A stretch of 9,499 nt of DNA from assembly GCA_020853075.1 (NCBI GenBank), contig JADYZS010000056.1, positions 1 to 9,499 on the forward strand, in the 5' to 3' direction. Shown piece after piece: positions 1 through 7,091 of this stretch. Source of the stretch: Anaerolineae bacterium. Its GTDB lineage: Bacteria; Chloroflexota; Anaerolineae; JADYZS01. A model generated the notes under the pieces. That model was not told the origin of the DNA, did not search any database, and saw nothing but the letters and a program-made list of their open reading frames with translations. The translations under genes and the position numbers were made by a program. Within the stretch, counting starts at the first letter, position 1, and every line of letters begins with the position of its first letter.

Positions 1-1
1 A

Positions 2-673
2 GAGGGCTTCAACGCGCTCAAATCGGGCATCGGGCGCGCCGAAACGGAAGGCCCCGCGATCACCCTTGACCAACTCAAGCGGGTAGCGGCCAAGTACGAC
101 GCGCTGCGCGACGCCCTGGGCATGGACGTGAAATTGATGGACGACACCCACGGCGTCTTTAACCCCCTCAACGCGCTGCGTCTTGCTCACGTGTTGGAAC
201 CCTACCGTCTCCTCTTCCTGGAAGAGGCAACCATCCCCGAAGACCCGGAGGGCTATGCCCGTGTCCGGCGCGGCACGACCATTCCCATCGCCGGTTCGGA
301 GCGGCTGACTAACAAACATCGTTTCAACGACTTCTTCCGCCTGGGCGCGGTGGACATCGCGCAACCCGACATCGTCTATATCGGCGGCATCACCGAGATG
401 AAGAAGGTGGCAGCGTTGGCGGAGGTGTATCAGGTGGTCATCGCGCCGCACAACACGAAAGGGCCGGTGGGGATCATGGCCGCGGCCCACGTCATGGCGG
501 CGATCCCCAACCCTCTTATCCAGGAATTCATGAAGCCGAGCACGGTTCCCTGGCGGAACGACGTCCTCAAACACCCCCTGGTGATTGAGGATAGTTGCCT
601 GGTGGTGCCCGACCGCCCCGGCCTGGGCGTGGAGTTTGACGAGGAGGCATTGAAGCCGCATTTGGTGCGATAA
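2..673 (+). CDS. Enolase-superfamily sugar-acid dehydratase (galactonate dehydratase-like), 3' part
   Basis: The reading frame is open from base 2, so this is the C-terminal part (about 223 residues) of a mandelate racemase/muconate lactonizing enzyme family protein, normally 370-400 aa. Members abstract a proton alpha to a carboxylate using a barrel-bound Mg2+; the galactonate-dehydratase group removes water from aldonic acids in the cytoplasm. Visible barrel landmarks are GFNALK (likely catalytic Lys on strand 2), the metal ligands Asp in LMDDTHG, Glu in LFLEEA and Glu in AGSER, then QPDIVYIGGITE, and the catalytic His in IAPHNTKGP. The C-terminal block PDRPGLGVEF is also typical. The usual LEEP is LEEA here. 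The order of motifs and the LEPY..LFLEE segment fit the DgoD-like subgroup better than enolase or muconate cycloisomerase. Substrate cannot be read from the fragment; galactonate, rhamnonate or another aldonate are possible. A deacylase gene follows 120 bp downstream on the same strand. Confidence 0.9.
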   Translation, partial: EGFNALKSGIGRAETEGPAITLDQLKRVAAKYDALRDALGMDVKLMDDTHGVFNPLNALRLAHVLEPYRLLFLEEATIPEDPEGYARVRRGTTIPIAGSERLTNKHRFNDFFRLGAVDIAQPDIVYIGGITEMKKVAALAEVYQVVIAPHNTKGPVGIMAAAHVMAAIPNPLIQEFMKPSTVPWRNDVLKHPLVIEDSCLVVPDRPGLGVEFDEEALKPHLVR

Positions 674-694
674 CGCGGTTATGGGGAGTATCCA

Positions 695-764
695 GCCCTC
701 ACCCTCCCCCTGCCCTCCCTCTCCCAAATTTGGGAGAGGGAGGGGTGAAGGGGTGGGTGAGGGC
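695..764. repeat. Nested G/C-rich palindrome (REP/MITE-like intergenic repeat)
   Basis: A perfect 16-bp inverted repeat with no loop (713-728 against 729-744, centred on AAATTT) sits inside a second perfect 10-bp inverted repeat (695-704 against 755-764), with imperfectly matching C-rich and G-rich arms between. One strand is almost all pyrimidine on the left and purine on the right. It starts 22 nt after the stop of the dehydratase gene and ends 14 nt before the Shine-Dalgarno of the next gene. As RNA it would fold into a very stable hairpin. It has no T-run of the intrinsic-terminator type, so it may be a dispersed palindromic element that damps read-through or stabilises upstream mRNA. Similar CCCTCTCCCAAATTTGGGAGAGGG-type elements are, to my knowledge, frequent between genes in some Chloroflexota. 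Confidence 0.8.
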
Positions 765-793
765 CATTCGTCTCTCGCGGAGGTTCTACAGAT

Positions 794-2413
794 ATGGCAC
801 GATACGACATCTTGATCCGGGGTGGCGAGGTGGTGGATGGCACAGGGAGCCCGCGCCGCCGGGCGGACGTGGCGATTCGGGCGGGGCGGGTGGTTGCCGT
901 CGGGCTTGATCTCGCCGGAGAGGCTACGAGGATATTGGACGCGCGCGGCAAGATCGTCGCGCCCGGTTTCATAGACGTCCATACCCATTCCGACGCCGCG
1001 TTGGCGCTGGATGGCGACGCGCAGTGCGCAATTCGCCAGGGCATCACCACAAACGTCGCCGGTAACTGCGGCGTCTCCCTCTTTCCCATCGGCCCAGATG
1101 GCCCGGAACTCAACTTCCTGGCGAACGCGACGGTGCGCGAGCACCTGCGGCCCGATTGGACGACGGCGGCCGGCTACCTGGATCATCTGGAACAAGAGGG
1201 CGTTTCCATCAACGCGGGCGTGCTGACGGGGCATGGCTCGCTCCGGCGGGCGGTGGGCGCGCAGGGCCGTGGTTGCACGGCGGCGCAATTGGCGCAGATG
1301 AAAAGCCTCCTGGCGGAGTCGTTGGAAGACGGGTCATTGGGGTTGAGCACCGGCCTGACCTATGCGCCCGGGTGCTACGCCGAGCCGGAGGAGGTGGTGG
1401 CACTGGCGCAGGTGACCGCGCAGTATGGCGGCATCTACGCGACGCACATGCGCTCTTACGATGCGGCGCTGGTTCCGGCGATAGAAGAAGCCCTGGACGT
1501 TGCCCGCCAGTCCGGCGTGACGTTGCAGATTTCGCACCTGACCCCCGGCCCCTCCCTGTACGGCAGCGCGCCGCGGCTCCTGAAGATACTTGAAGAAGCG
1601 CGCACCCAGGGCGTTGACGTGGCCTGCGACATCAACGTGCAGCCCACTGGCTCCACCAGCCTGCGGTCGTTGTGCCCACTCTGGGCTTTGGAAGGCGGCA
1701 ACGAACGCCTGTTGGAGCGGCTGCGCGACCCGGCTCTGCGCGCCCGTATGCGCCAGGATATCCTGGAAAAGGGTTCGGGGACAGGGGGGAGCATGATGCA
1801 GGCGCTGATGCAAAGCGGCGAATGGGATAAACTCTGGCTGGGGACCTGCAAGGTCAATTACGCGTATCGCGGCAAGTCCTTTGCCGAGATCGCGCGATTG
1901 CGGGGTGAAGACCCCTTTGACATGGTTTTCAATGTCCTGCTGGAGGAAGAGGCCAGCGCCACCTTCTTTGGGGTGAACAAATCCGAGGACGATATTGAAA
2001 AGATGATGGGTGGCTCCTTCGTCTCGCTGATCACCGACGGCATGGGCTGGTCGCAGGTTGGCCCGCTGGCGAAGGAGATAGACCACCCGCGCAATTACGG
2101 AGCCTACCCGTGGGCTATCCGGCGCTACGTGCGCGAGCGGCGCGGCACTACTCTGGAAGAGGTGATCCACCACAGCACAGGGGTTCCGGCGGCGCGCTTC
2201 GGTCTGACCGACCGGGGGGAGATTCGGGAAGGGGCCTGGGCGGATATCGTCATCTTTGACGAGAACGAGATCGCGGATAGAGGAACCGTTGCCGACCCGG
2301 CTCAGGACCCAGTCGGCATCGCCGCGGTGCTGGTCAACGGCGAGATTGTGGTAGAGAACGGCAAGCATACCGGCGCGCGTCCGGGGCAGGTGCTGAGGCG
2401 GAAAGGCGGGTAG
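794..2413 (+). CDS. N-acyl-D-amino-acid deacylase (D-aminoacylase family amidohydrolase)
   Basis: A complete 539-aa protein of the amidohydrolase superfamily that hydrolyses N-acyl-D-amino acids (or a related N-acyl compound) to the amino acid and a carboxylate. It has no signal peptide and should be cytoplasmic. The N-terminal beta-sandwich strand DILIRGGEVVDGTG is followed by the metal motif GFIDVHTHSD (His63, His65), the family-typical GNCG with Cys92, His218 in YATHMRS, His248 in QISHLT and the catalytic Asp415 in LITDGMG. HPRNYGAYPW and the C-terminal LVNGEIVVENGKHTGARPG are hallmarks of D-aminoacylases rather than of dihydroorotase or hydantoinase. Length is in the normal 480-540 range. 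The start is supported by GGAGG at 779-783, 10 nt upstream. It stops one base before the stop of the convergent zinc-protein gene. Exact substrate (D-amino acid, D-Glu or D-Asp derivative) is not resolvable. Together with the upstream dehydratase it suggests scavenging of unusual organic acids. Confidence 0.93.
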   Translation: MARYDILIRGGEVVDGTGSPRRRADVAIRAGRVVAVGLDLAGEATRILDARGKIVAPGFIDVHTHSDAALALDGDAQCAIRQGITTNVAGNCGVSLFPIGPDGPELNFLANATVREHLRPDWTTAAGYLDHLEQEGVSINAGVLTGHGSLRRAVGAQGRGCTAAQLAQMKSLLAESLEDGSLGLSTGLTYAPGCYAEPEEVVALAQVTAQYGGIYATHMRSYDAALVPAIEEALDVARQSGVTLQISHLTPGPSLYGSAPRLLKILEEARTQGVDVACDINVQPTGSTSLRSLCPLWALEGGNERLLERLRDPALRARMRQDILEKGSGTGGSMMQALMQSGEWDKLWLGTCKVNYAYRGKSFAEIARLRGEDPFDMVFNVLLEEEASATFFGVNKSEDDIEKMMGGSFVSLITDGMGWSQVGPLAKEIDHPRNYGAYPWAIRRYVRERRGTTLEEVIHHSTGVPAARFGLTDRGEIREGAWADIVIFDENEIADRGTVADPAQDPVGIAAVLVNGEIVVENGKHTGARPGQVLRRKGG

Positions 2414-2414
2414 T

Positions 2415-3656
2415 TCAGGAGTGGCAGCGCCCCCGGTGCTCCTGGCAGGTTGTCTTTCCACAGACAGTACAACGCACGCCGCTCTTCACGCATACGGGCC
2501 GAGCGCAGACGGCGCAAGGAGCGATGTCGGCGGCGCAAAGTTGGCAGAACTCCCGCTTGCAGAAGTCACACCCCGCGATGCAATGATCGCAGGCCAGATG
2601 GCCGTTGGCGCACAGGTGCAGCCGATAGACAGCCTCACCACAGGCTTGGCACAGGAGCGGTTCCAGCCGGTGTAGGAAAGGATCCCAGACGAAGAGGGGG
2701 CGGGCCTCGGTGTAGCGGTTCTCCACCTGGGCCGGTAGCGCCAACTTGGGCTGGGCAATGACGGCTGTGTTGATCAATTCCAAAGCGAGACGCAGACGGT
2801 ACTTGGCTGCCACATCGGCCAACTTGCTCTCCCGGTCGTTCCGGGCGAATGTCATCTTTTGCTCCAGGACGGCTCGTTGCGCCGGGTCCTCGGTTCGGGC
2901 CAGGCGACGTTGGAGGTCGGTCTCCATCTCGTCGTAGAAGGCGACGAGACGCGCCTGGTCTAGTTCCAAGTGACGTGCAGCCCGTCGCCGCGCCGCTTCC
3001 AGCCGCTGGTTCCGTTTCTGGGCCACGGCTTGCCCGGCCCGCACCTGGAGGCCGCCCAGTGCGGAATCGGACAAAGGAACCGAGTCAGGCTGCCAAAGTA
3101 GGGGGGCGACGGGCATCTCGCGAAAGCGAGGCTCCCGTTCCAACAGAAGACGATCCCCGACCGCCTCCAATGCAGCGGCGGGCTTCCCTGCTTGCACGTC
3201 CAGGAGAACGGAAACCACCTCCTCTTCCTTCTCGTCGGAGATCAGCGCGGCTTTGAAGTTGAAGCGCACGTAGTAATGTAACCGTGCTTGGGGAATCGCG
3301 CCGGTCTCCGGTTGGAGCCAGGCGTTAGGGAAGACCATCTCTCGCTTGATCAGGTCAAAGAGATCGCGCTTCTCCAGCCGTACCTCGTTGATGTACCAGC
3401 GGGTTGGCCGGTCCAGGGTGCGGGCAGCGGCGATGATGCGCTCTACCAGGGGGTGGGCGATGGTCAGGTGCAGCGAGTCGGGGTGTGCGGCTGCTACTTC
3501 TGGGCTGAAGGTCAGCTGCAGGAAAGGATCAACTCCCAGGCGGCCCCCCTCTTTCTCAGGGAGGAGGATGTCTATCAAGCCGTAGGCTGGTCGCTCCACC
3601 AGAGCGCCCTGAGCCTCGGCATAGGACAGGACAAACTCCTCCAGGTCATCGTTCAT
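2415..3656 (-). CDS. SNF2-helicase partner protein: RapA-C-like region, coiled coil, Cys-rich zinc tail
   Basis: A 413-aa protein whose start codon overlaps the stop of the SNF2 helicase gene (ATGA, 3653-3656), so the two are almost certainly translationally coupled and work together. Three parts are visible. Residues 1-190 are mixed alpha/beta and contain LTIAHPLVERI, resembling the HPLV region after the motor in RapA/HepA-like SNF2 proteins. Residues about 205-290 are charged and helical (many Arg, Glu, Gln, Ala), a likely coiled coil. Residues 336-412 hold 16 cysteines (336, 339, 349, 356, 359, 363, 366, 371, 374, 381, 384, 389, 396, 399, 404, 411), mostly in CxxC pairs with interspersed histidines, consistent with several Zn sites in RING-, B-box- or ribbon-like folds. 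The zinc tail could bind DNA, RNA polymerase or another protein. No catalytic motif is recognised. I infer that it is an accessory chain of a split SNF2 machine; the function is unknown. Confidence 0.8.
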   Translation of the reverse strand: MNDDLEEFVLSYAEAQGALVERPAYGLIDILLPEKEGGRLGVDPFLQLTFSPEVAAAHPDSLHLTIAHPLVERIIAAARTLDRPTRWYINEVRLEKRDLFDLIKREMVFPNAWLQPETGAIPQARLHYYVRFNFKAALISDEKEEEVVSVLLDVQAGKPAAALEAVGDRLLLEREPRFREMPVAPLLWQPDSVPLSDSALGGLQVRAGQAVAQKRNQRLEAARRRAARHLELDQARLVAFYDEMETDLQRRLARTEDPAQRAVLEQKMTFARNDRESKLADVAAKYRLRLALELINTAVIAQPKLALPAQVENRYTEARPLFVWDPFLHRLEPLLCQACGEAVYRLHLCANGHLACDHCIAGCDFCKREFCQLCAADIAPCAVCARPVCVKSGVRCTVCGKTTCQEHRGRCHS

Positions 3657-5455
3657 CCTACCGGCACCGCTGTACCTGCGCCAAAATCCTGACCGAACAG
3701 GGCCTCATCATAGGCTTGCGTCGCCAGGTAACTTTGCCTTGCCCGTACCAGATCATCCCCCAGTTTTTCCATTCCGGCTACCGCCTCTGCGGGCGTGCGG
3801 GCCGTTGCCCAGATGTCCAGCACGATCTCCTCAAACTCTCGTTCGTCTTCCAGGTTGCCCAGGATCATGTCCATCTCTCCCACGACCAACTCAAACATAT
3901 TGATCTTGGCATCCAGCACCCGGAGGATGTAATCTTCAACAGTTCCCTCAGCCGACAGATTAAGAATCTCCACCTCCCGCGTCTGGCCGATACGATGCAG
4001 GCGGCCCACACGCTGCTCAATCCGCATCGGGTTCCAGGGGAGATCGTAGTTGATCATGCGGCGGCAGAATTGCAGATTGCGCCCCTCACCAGCGGCCTCC
4101 GTGGAGAGGAGAACAGGAACCGGCCCTTCAAAGGTGTGGATGGCCTCATTCTTTTGTGCCATGGTCAGGCTGCCATGATAGGCGACAAAGGGAATCCCCC
4201 AGGTGCGTAACTGTGCGGCCAGGTACTCCAGTGTTGCCAGAAAGTGAGTGAAAATGAGAACCTTCTCGCTTCCGACTTCAAGGAGCCTGCGGAGTGCCTC
4301 TGCCTTGGCTTGGTGGGTCACGCGCTCGGCCCTGTCCGCCAATGCGATCAGCGTTGTCTTTTGGTCCGTGTTGAATTGCTTCCCCGCGGCCAGGCGGTGC
4401 AACGTCGGCACCACAGCGAATGTGCTGGACCCGATCTCTCGTTGCAGAATACCCAGGGTGAATTTGAGCCCCGCCTTGCCGTCTCGCACTGGCATGCCCG
4501 ACTCGTCGCTCTGGCGGAGAGTCGTGCGCACGAAGGTGCTGACGTCATCGTAGAGGGCTTGTTCCGGAGGCGTCAGGCGCAAACGCACGGTGTGGGCCCG
4601 GCGGCGCGGGAGGTTCAGGTTGACCTGGCTGCGGGTGTTGCGCACCATTACGTCGGCCAGGAGTTCCCGTAGGAGGCCTCTGTTCTTGGGCAGGCGAGGG
4701 TCGCCGCGCACCACGAACTGACGCCTGAATTGTCGTTCACTGCGTAGTTGTCCCGGTTTCAAGAGCGTGATGAGATTGTAGAGTTCATCTAGTTTGTTTT
4801 GCACAGGCGTAGCAGTGAGGAGGAGAAGATACTTCCGCTGGAGGCTATCTATGAACTTCCAGGAGACGCTGGCCCGGTTCTTCAGGTGATGCGCCTCGTC
4901 CACGATGACCAGGTCATAGGGAACCTGGCTGATAGCCTCGCGATGATCGGGCCGCCGGGCCGTGGCCAGGGAAGCAATGACGCGGTCGTAGCGAGCCCAG
5001 GCAGCCGGGCCCAACGTCCGGAAAGCCTGGTCCTCATGGGTCACAAAATCCAGGACAAATTTGCTTGCCATCTCTTCCCGCCACTGCTCTACCAGAGCGG
5101 GAGGCGTGAGGATGAGAACCTTGTGACTCAGACCACGCAACAGATATTCTTTCAGTACCAACCCGGCTTCTATGGTCTTGCCCAGCCCTACTTCGTCGCA
5201 TAGGAGCCCCCGGCCCCGGAAGCGGCGCAGTACTGTTAGGGCCGTTTGTGTCTGATAGGGGAATGGCGTCACAGCGACAGACCGCAAGGCCAGGAGTTCC
5301 TCAAAGCCCTGGATAAGGGAGAAGTATTCTGCCTGAAGGCGGAGGCGATAGATTTTCTCGGGCACGAAGTCGCCCTGGGCCAGCGTGCGCAGCACGGCGA
5401 CGTTCGTGGGGGCCAGGATAATGTCCAACGAATCGGAGTGGGAGGATTCAGCCAT
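3653..5455 (-). CDS. SNF2-family (RapA/HepA-like) DNA-dependent ATPase/helicase
   Basis: A complete 600-aa superfamily-2 motor. The ATPase core is clear: motif I DEVGLGKT (87-94), motif Ia around VLILTPPALVEQW, DEAH box VDEAHH (185-190), motif III LLTATPVQN (212-220), the second RecA domain with KVLIFTHF and AYHGS, motif V STEAAGEGRNLQ (451-462) and motif VI QRVGRLHRIGQ (481-491). The RHRIGQ-type motif VI and DExH pattern are SNF2-type, and the N-terminal layout fits bacterial RapA/HepA relatives, which translocate on double-stranded DNA to remodel protein-DNA complexes such as stalled RNA polymerase. Only about 110 residues follow motif VI, far fewer than in single-chain relatives of about 950-1000 aa; the missing C-terminal half appears to be the overlapping downstream gene. 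An AGGA-type Shine-Dalgarno at 5466-5470 and an extended -10 promoter lie just upstream. Roles in transcription recycling, repair or anti-phage defence are all possible. Confidence 0.93.
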   Translation of the reverse strand: MAESSHSDSLDIILAPTNVAVLRTLAQGDFVPEKIYRLRLQAEYFSLIQGFEELLALRSVAVTPFPYQTQTALTVLRRFRGRGLLCDEVGLGKTIEAGLVLKEYLLRGLSHKVLILTPPALVEQWREEMASKFVLDFVTHEDQAFRTLGPAAWARYDRVIASLATARRPDHREAISQVPYDLVIVDEAHHLKNRASVSWKFIDSLQRKYLLLLTATPVQNKLDELYNLITLLKPGQLRSERQFRRQFVVRGDPRLPKNRGLLRELLADVMVRNTRSQVNLNLPRRRAHTVRLRLTPPEQALYDDVSTFVRTTLRQSDESGMPVRDGKAGLKFTLGILQREIGSSTFAVVPTLHRLAAGKQFNTDQKTTLIALADRAERVTHQAKAEALRRLLEVGSEKVLIFTHFLATLEYLAAQLRTWGIPFVAYHGSLTMAQKNEAIHTFEGPVPVLLSTEAAGEGRNLQFCRRMINYDLPWNPMRIEQRVGRLHRIGQTREVEILNLSAEGTVEDYILRVLDAKINMFELVVGEMDMILGNLEDEREFEEIVLDIWATARTPAEAVAGMEKLGDDLVRARQSYLATQAYDEALFGQDFGAGTAVPVG

Positions 5456-5476
5456 CAGCGGTCAGTTCCTGGCCCC

Positions 5477-5505
5477 ATTCTACCACAAGCCGAGGGGAAT
5501 GGAAA
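5477..5505 (-). promoter_or_regulatory. Predicted sigma-70-type promoter of the SNF2/zinc-protein unit
   Basis: Read on the - strand: -35 TTTCCA (5500-5505, 4 of 6 consensus bases), 17-bp spacer, extended -10 TGG-TAGAAT (-10 at 5477-5482). A transcript would start near 5470, giving a leader of about 15 nt that barely includes the AGGAA Shine-Dalgarno (5466-5470). It lies in the 57-nt gap after rhaM, so the helicase pair can be expressed independently of the upstream genes. Confidence 0.5.
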
Positions 5506-5512
5506 CAGACAC

Positions 5513-5836
5513 TCAATCCAGATGGAACACTTCCTCCAGTTCTACCATACTCTCGTCGGGGTGTAGCCCACCGAGGGCCTCAAAGTAAGGGGCCATGAAC
5601 TCCTGCCACCTGGCATTGATGGCTTCTTTGGACATGCCTGCCAGGGCAGCCTGGAACGACTCCGGTGTCTCAAAGTAACCGAATAACAGGCCGTCGTCGC
5701 GCAGGAAGAGGGAGTAGTTGTGCCAGCCGGTGCGCCGGAGAGCAGCCAGCATCTCCGGCCAGACCGCGCTGTGATGCTTCTTGTATTCCTCCACCTTGTC
5801 GGCTTTGACTTTGAGCAGGAAGCCCACACGCTTCAT
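5513..5836 (-). CDS. rhaM: L-rhamnose mutarotase
   Basis: A 107-aa protein (family about 104 aa) that interconverts the alpha and beta anomers of L-rhamnose, a small cytoplasmic dimer of ferredoxin-like fold. Match to the RhaM/YiiL family is clear along the whole length: N-terminal strand GFLLKVK, then EYKKHHSAVWPE with Tyr18 and His22 at the positions of the known catalytic residues of the E. coli enzyme, NYSLFL and LLFGYFE strands, and W..FMAPYFE near the end. A strong Shine-Dalgarno, AGGAAGGA (5843-5850), lies 6 nt before ATG and overlaps the stop codon of the upstream membrane-protein gene, indicating translational coupling. No rhamnose isomerase, kinase, aldolase or RhaS/R regulator is in the window, so the gene stands apart from the rest of its pathway. 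Family members acting on other 6-deoxy sugars such as fucose are related, so the sugar assignment is likely but not proven. Confidence 0.92.
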   Translation of the reverse strand: MKRVGFLLKVKADKVEEYKKHHSAVWPEMLAALRRTGWHNYSLFLRDDGLLFGYFETPESFQAALAGMSKEAINARWQEFMAPYFEALGGLHPDESMVELEEVFHLD

Positions 5837-5848
5837 CGGTTTTCCTTC

Positions 5849-6880
5849 CTATCCAAGAATAGTAGAGGTGAGGCGTTTGTTGAGTTCCGTCACAAACGCT
5901 TTCTCATCATCCACCGTGATGCCGAGCAGAGATACTGCCTGAGTCTTGCCGAAGAAGCCCATCACCAGGGCTGGTTCCTTGAGCCGTAGGACGAGGCGGG
6001 GTTCGCCGAAGACGGCTACGTTCAGATAGCCCTCCGCCTTCCTGTCTGAGAACGTCGCCCTGCGCACTTCGGCGATGTGTGCCAGCGGTATCTCGGCCCG
6101 CCACTGGAAGCCGGTGCGCAGGTGCAGATGCGTGGGCGTGAGCACCATGGGCTGCAACCGCGCCGATTGGTAGTATCCCAGCATCCAAAGCAAGGCGTAG
6201 AGATTCAGAGCGGTGACGGCCCAGGCAACGGGCGCGCTCCACAACTGGATGAGGAAGTGCAGAGCCGCAGCCTCTACAATAACGATGAAGAGCATGGCGT
6301 AGAAGACGATTGTATAGCCACTTTGCCGGTGATATGGAAAAACGATGCTCTCTGGCTGGGCCAGCCGGAAACGCCGGGCCCAGCCAAACAGGGCAAAGTA
6401 GATCAGCGAGAATTCTGTCGCCAGGAGCCTGGTGAACAGCGACCGGCCTAGCGACTGTTGGATGCCCTGGCGCAGCGCGTCGGCAAAGTAGAGCGCATTT
6501 GCCTGGGCCTGGCGCACGCGCCGGATAATGTCCCTCGCTCGCCACACGACCAGGCCCAGGGCCACGAGTTCGCCCAGCGGCGCGAGTATCTCAACGAAAT
6601 CCAGATATGCTTGCTGAGGCAGCGGTAGGATGAACCTGACGGCAGCAAGGGACAGGAAATAGAGCGCGACAACGCCGCTGGCGGGTGAGTATTTCTTGCG
6701 GGCGAGCAAGATATAGTAGAGCAGAGGGATGCCGATAGCGACGTCGGCTATGATAGCTACGGTCAGGACCTCTGGCTTCTGTGCCAGGTGCATGAGACCG
6801 GCGACCTGCGCTTCGGTGGCGAGGAGCGCCGACGACAGGATGACGAAGAGGATCAGTGAGTTCCTGCGGGTGAGGATCAT
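5849..6880 (-). CDS. Polytopic membrane protein of unknown function with a C-terminal soluble domain
   Basis: A protein of 343 aa if it starts at ATG 6880. About seven hydrophobic stretches can be seen (roughly residues 8-24, 38-60, 68-87, 97-115, 150-168, 187-212 and 216-237), followed by about 100 soluble residues rich in short beta strands (LTPTHLHLRTGFQWRAEIPL, LNVAVFGEPRLVLRL, ITVDDEKAFV) ending in an amphipathic helix. This tail resembles the small bacterial PH-like domains found behind membrane anchors, an impression rather than a match. No enzyme, transporter or kinase signature is recognised. A GTG at 6886 would add two residues, but its distance to the AGAAAGG Shine-Dalgarno (6888-6894) is only 1 nt against 7 nt for the ATG, so the ATG is preferred. 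It is the first gene of a unit with rhaM, 12 nt downstream; why a mutarotase follows is unclear. Confidence 0.8.
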   Translation of the reverse strand: MILTRRNSLILFVILSSALLATEAQVAGLMHLAQKPEVLTVAIIADVAIGIPLLYYILLARKKYSPASGVVALYFLSLAAVRFILPLPQQAYLDFVEILAPLGELVALGLVVWRARDIIRRVRQAQANALYFADALRQGIQQSLGRSLFTRLLATEFSLIYFALFGWARRFRLAQPESIVFPYHRQSGYTIVFYAMLFIVIVEAAALHFLIQLWSAPVAWAVTALNLYALLWMLGYYQSARLQPMVLTPTHLHLRTGFQWRAEIPLAHIAEVRRATFSDRKAEGYLNVAVFGEPRLVLRLKEPALVMGFFGKTQAVSLLGITVDDEKAFVTELNKRLTSTILG

Positions 6881-6951
6881 TGCCACGCCTTTCTGGGTTA
6901 TCTCAAGGGTTTGCGGACTTCCTCCGAATCTTCACGAACCGTGCTCTCGTT

Positions 6952-6980
6952 ATTATAGCACGGGTGGTATAAAACGACAG
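6952..6980 (-). promoter_or_regulatory. Predicted promoter of the membrane protein-rhaM unit
   Basis: On the - strand there is a perfect -10 TATAAT (6952-6957) with a TGC extension directly upstream and a poor -35 CTGTCG (6975-6980, 3 of 6) at 17 bp. Transcription would start near 6945, about 65 nt before the ATG at 6880. An extended -10 explains activity despite the weak -35. A second TGG-TATAAA on the + strand (6965-6973) partly overlaps it. Confidence 0.5.
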
Positions 6981-7040
6981 GCGCGGTCCCGCTGTGTCTG
7001 GGTTCGTCAGAGCGTCTCTATTATGGAGCCACGTGCACGG

Positions 7041-7079
7041 TAAATGCCGTGATTTATTGCAATAATATGCCATTGATGG
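7041..7079. promoter_or_regulatory. Cluster of short dyads, candidate AbiEi operator
   Basis: Three dyads lie directly before abiEi: TAAAT-N6-ATTTA (7041-7056), the perfect 12-bp palindrome TTATTGCAATAA (7054-7065), and CCAT-TG-ATGG (7070-7079). The palindrome covers the predicted -35 element. AbiEi antitoxins of studied systems repress their own operon by binding inverted repeats in the promoter, so one or more of these may be the operator. The sites are short and this is inference. Confidence 0.4.
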
Positions 7080-7085
7080 TAACAT
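7057..7085 (+). promoter_or_regulatory. Predicted abiE promoter giving a leaderless transcript
   Basis: -35 TTGCAA (7057-7062, 4 of 6), exact 17-bp spacer, -10 TAACAT (7080-7085, 4 of 6). The -10 ends 6 nt before the ATG at 7092, so transcription would begin at or next to the start codon. No Shine-Dalgarno-like sequence precedes that ATG. Confidence 0.4.
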
Positions 7086-7091
7086 AAGCGC

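Noticed and set aside
679..1113. 144-codon open frame on the - strand across the palindrome and deacylase start
   Set aside because: Low-complexity Pro/Ser/Arg-rich translation, antisense to a well-supported gene, and running through the palindromic repeat.
1334..2461. 375-codon open frame on the - strand
   Set aside because: It lies antisense over the deacylase gene, has no recognisable domain or credible ribosome binding site, and is the kind of long shadow frame common in G/C-rich DNA. The + strand protein has all family motifs.
2849..3256. Open frames on the + strand opposite the zinc-protein and helicase genes (also 3288-3692, 3716-4210, 4244-4672)
   Set aside because: No domain similarity is visible and all are antisense to frames with clear motifs and an ATGA overlap; explained as shadows.
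5907..6545. 212-codon - strand frame inside the membrane-protein gene
   Set aside because: Translation is Arg/Ala/Pro/His-rich with no pattern; the overlapping frame shows coherent transmembrane segments and a proper ribosome binding site.
6965..6973. + strand TGG-TATAAA as the main abiE promoter
   Set aside because: It would give a leader of over 100 nt with no ribosome binding site and has no -35; kept only as a possible alternative to the leaderless promoter.
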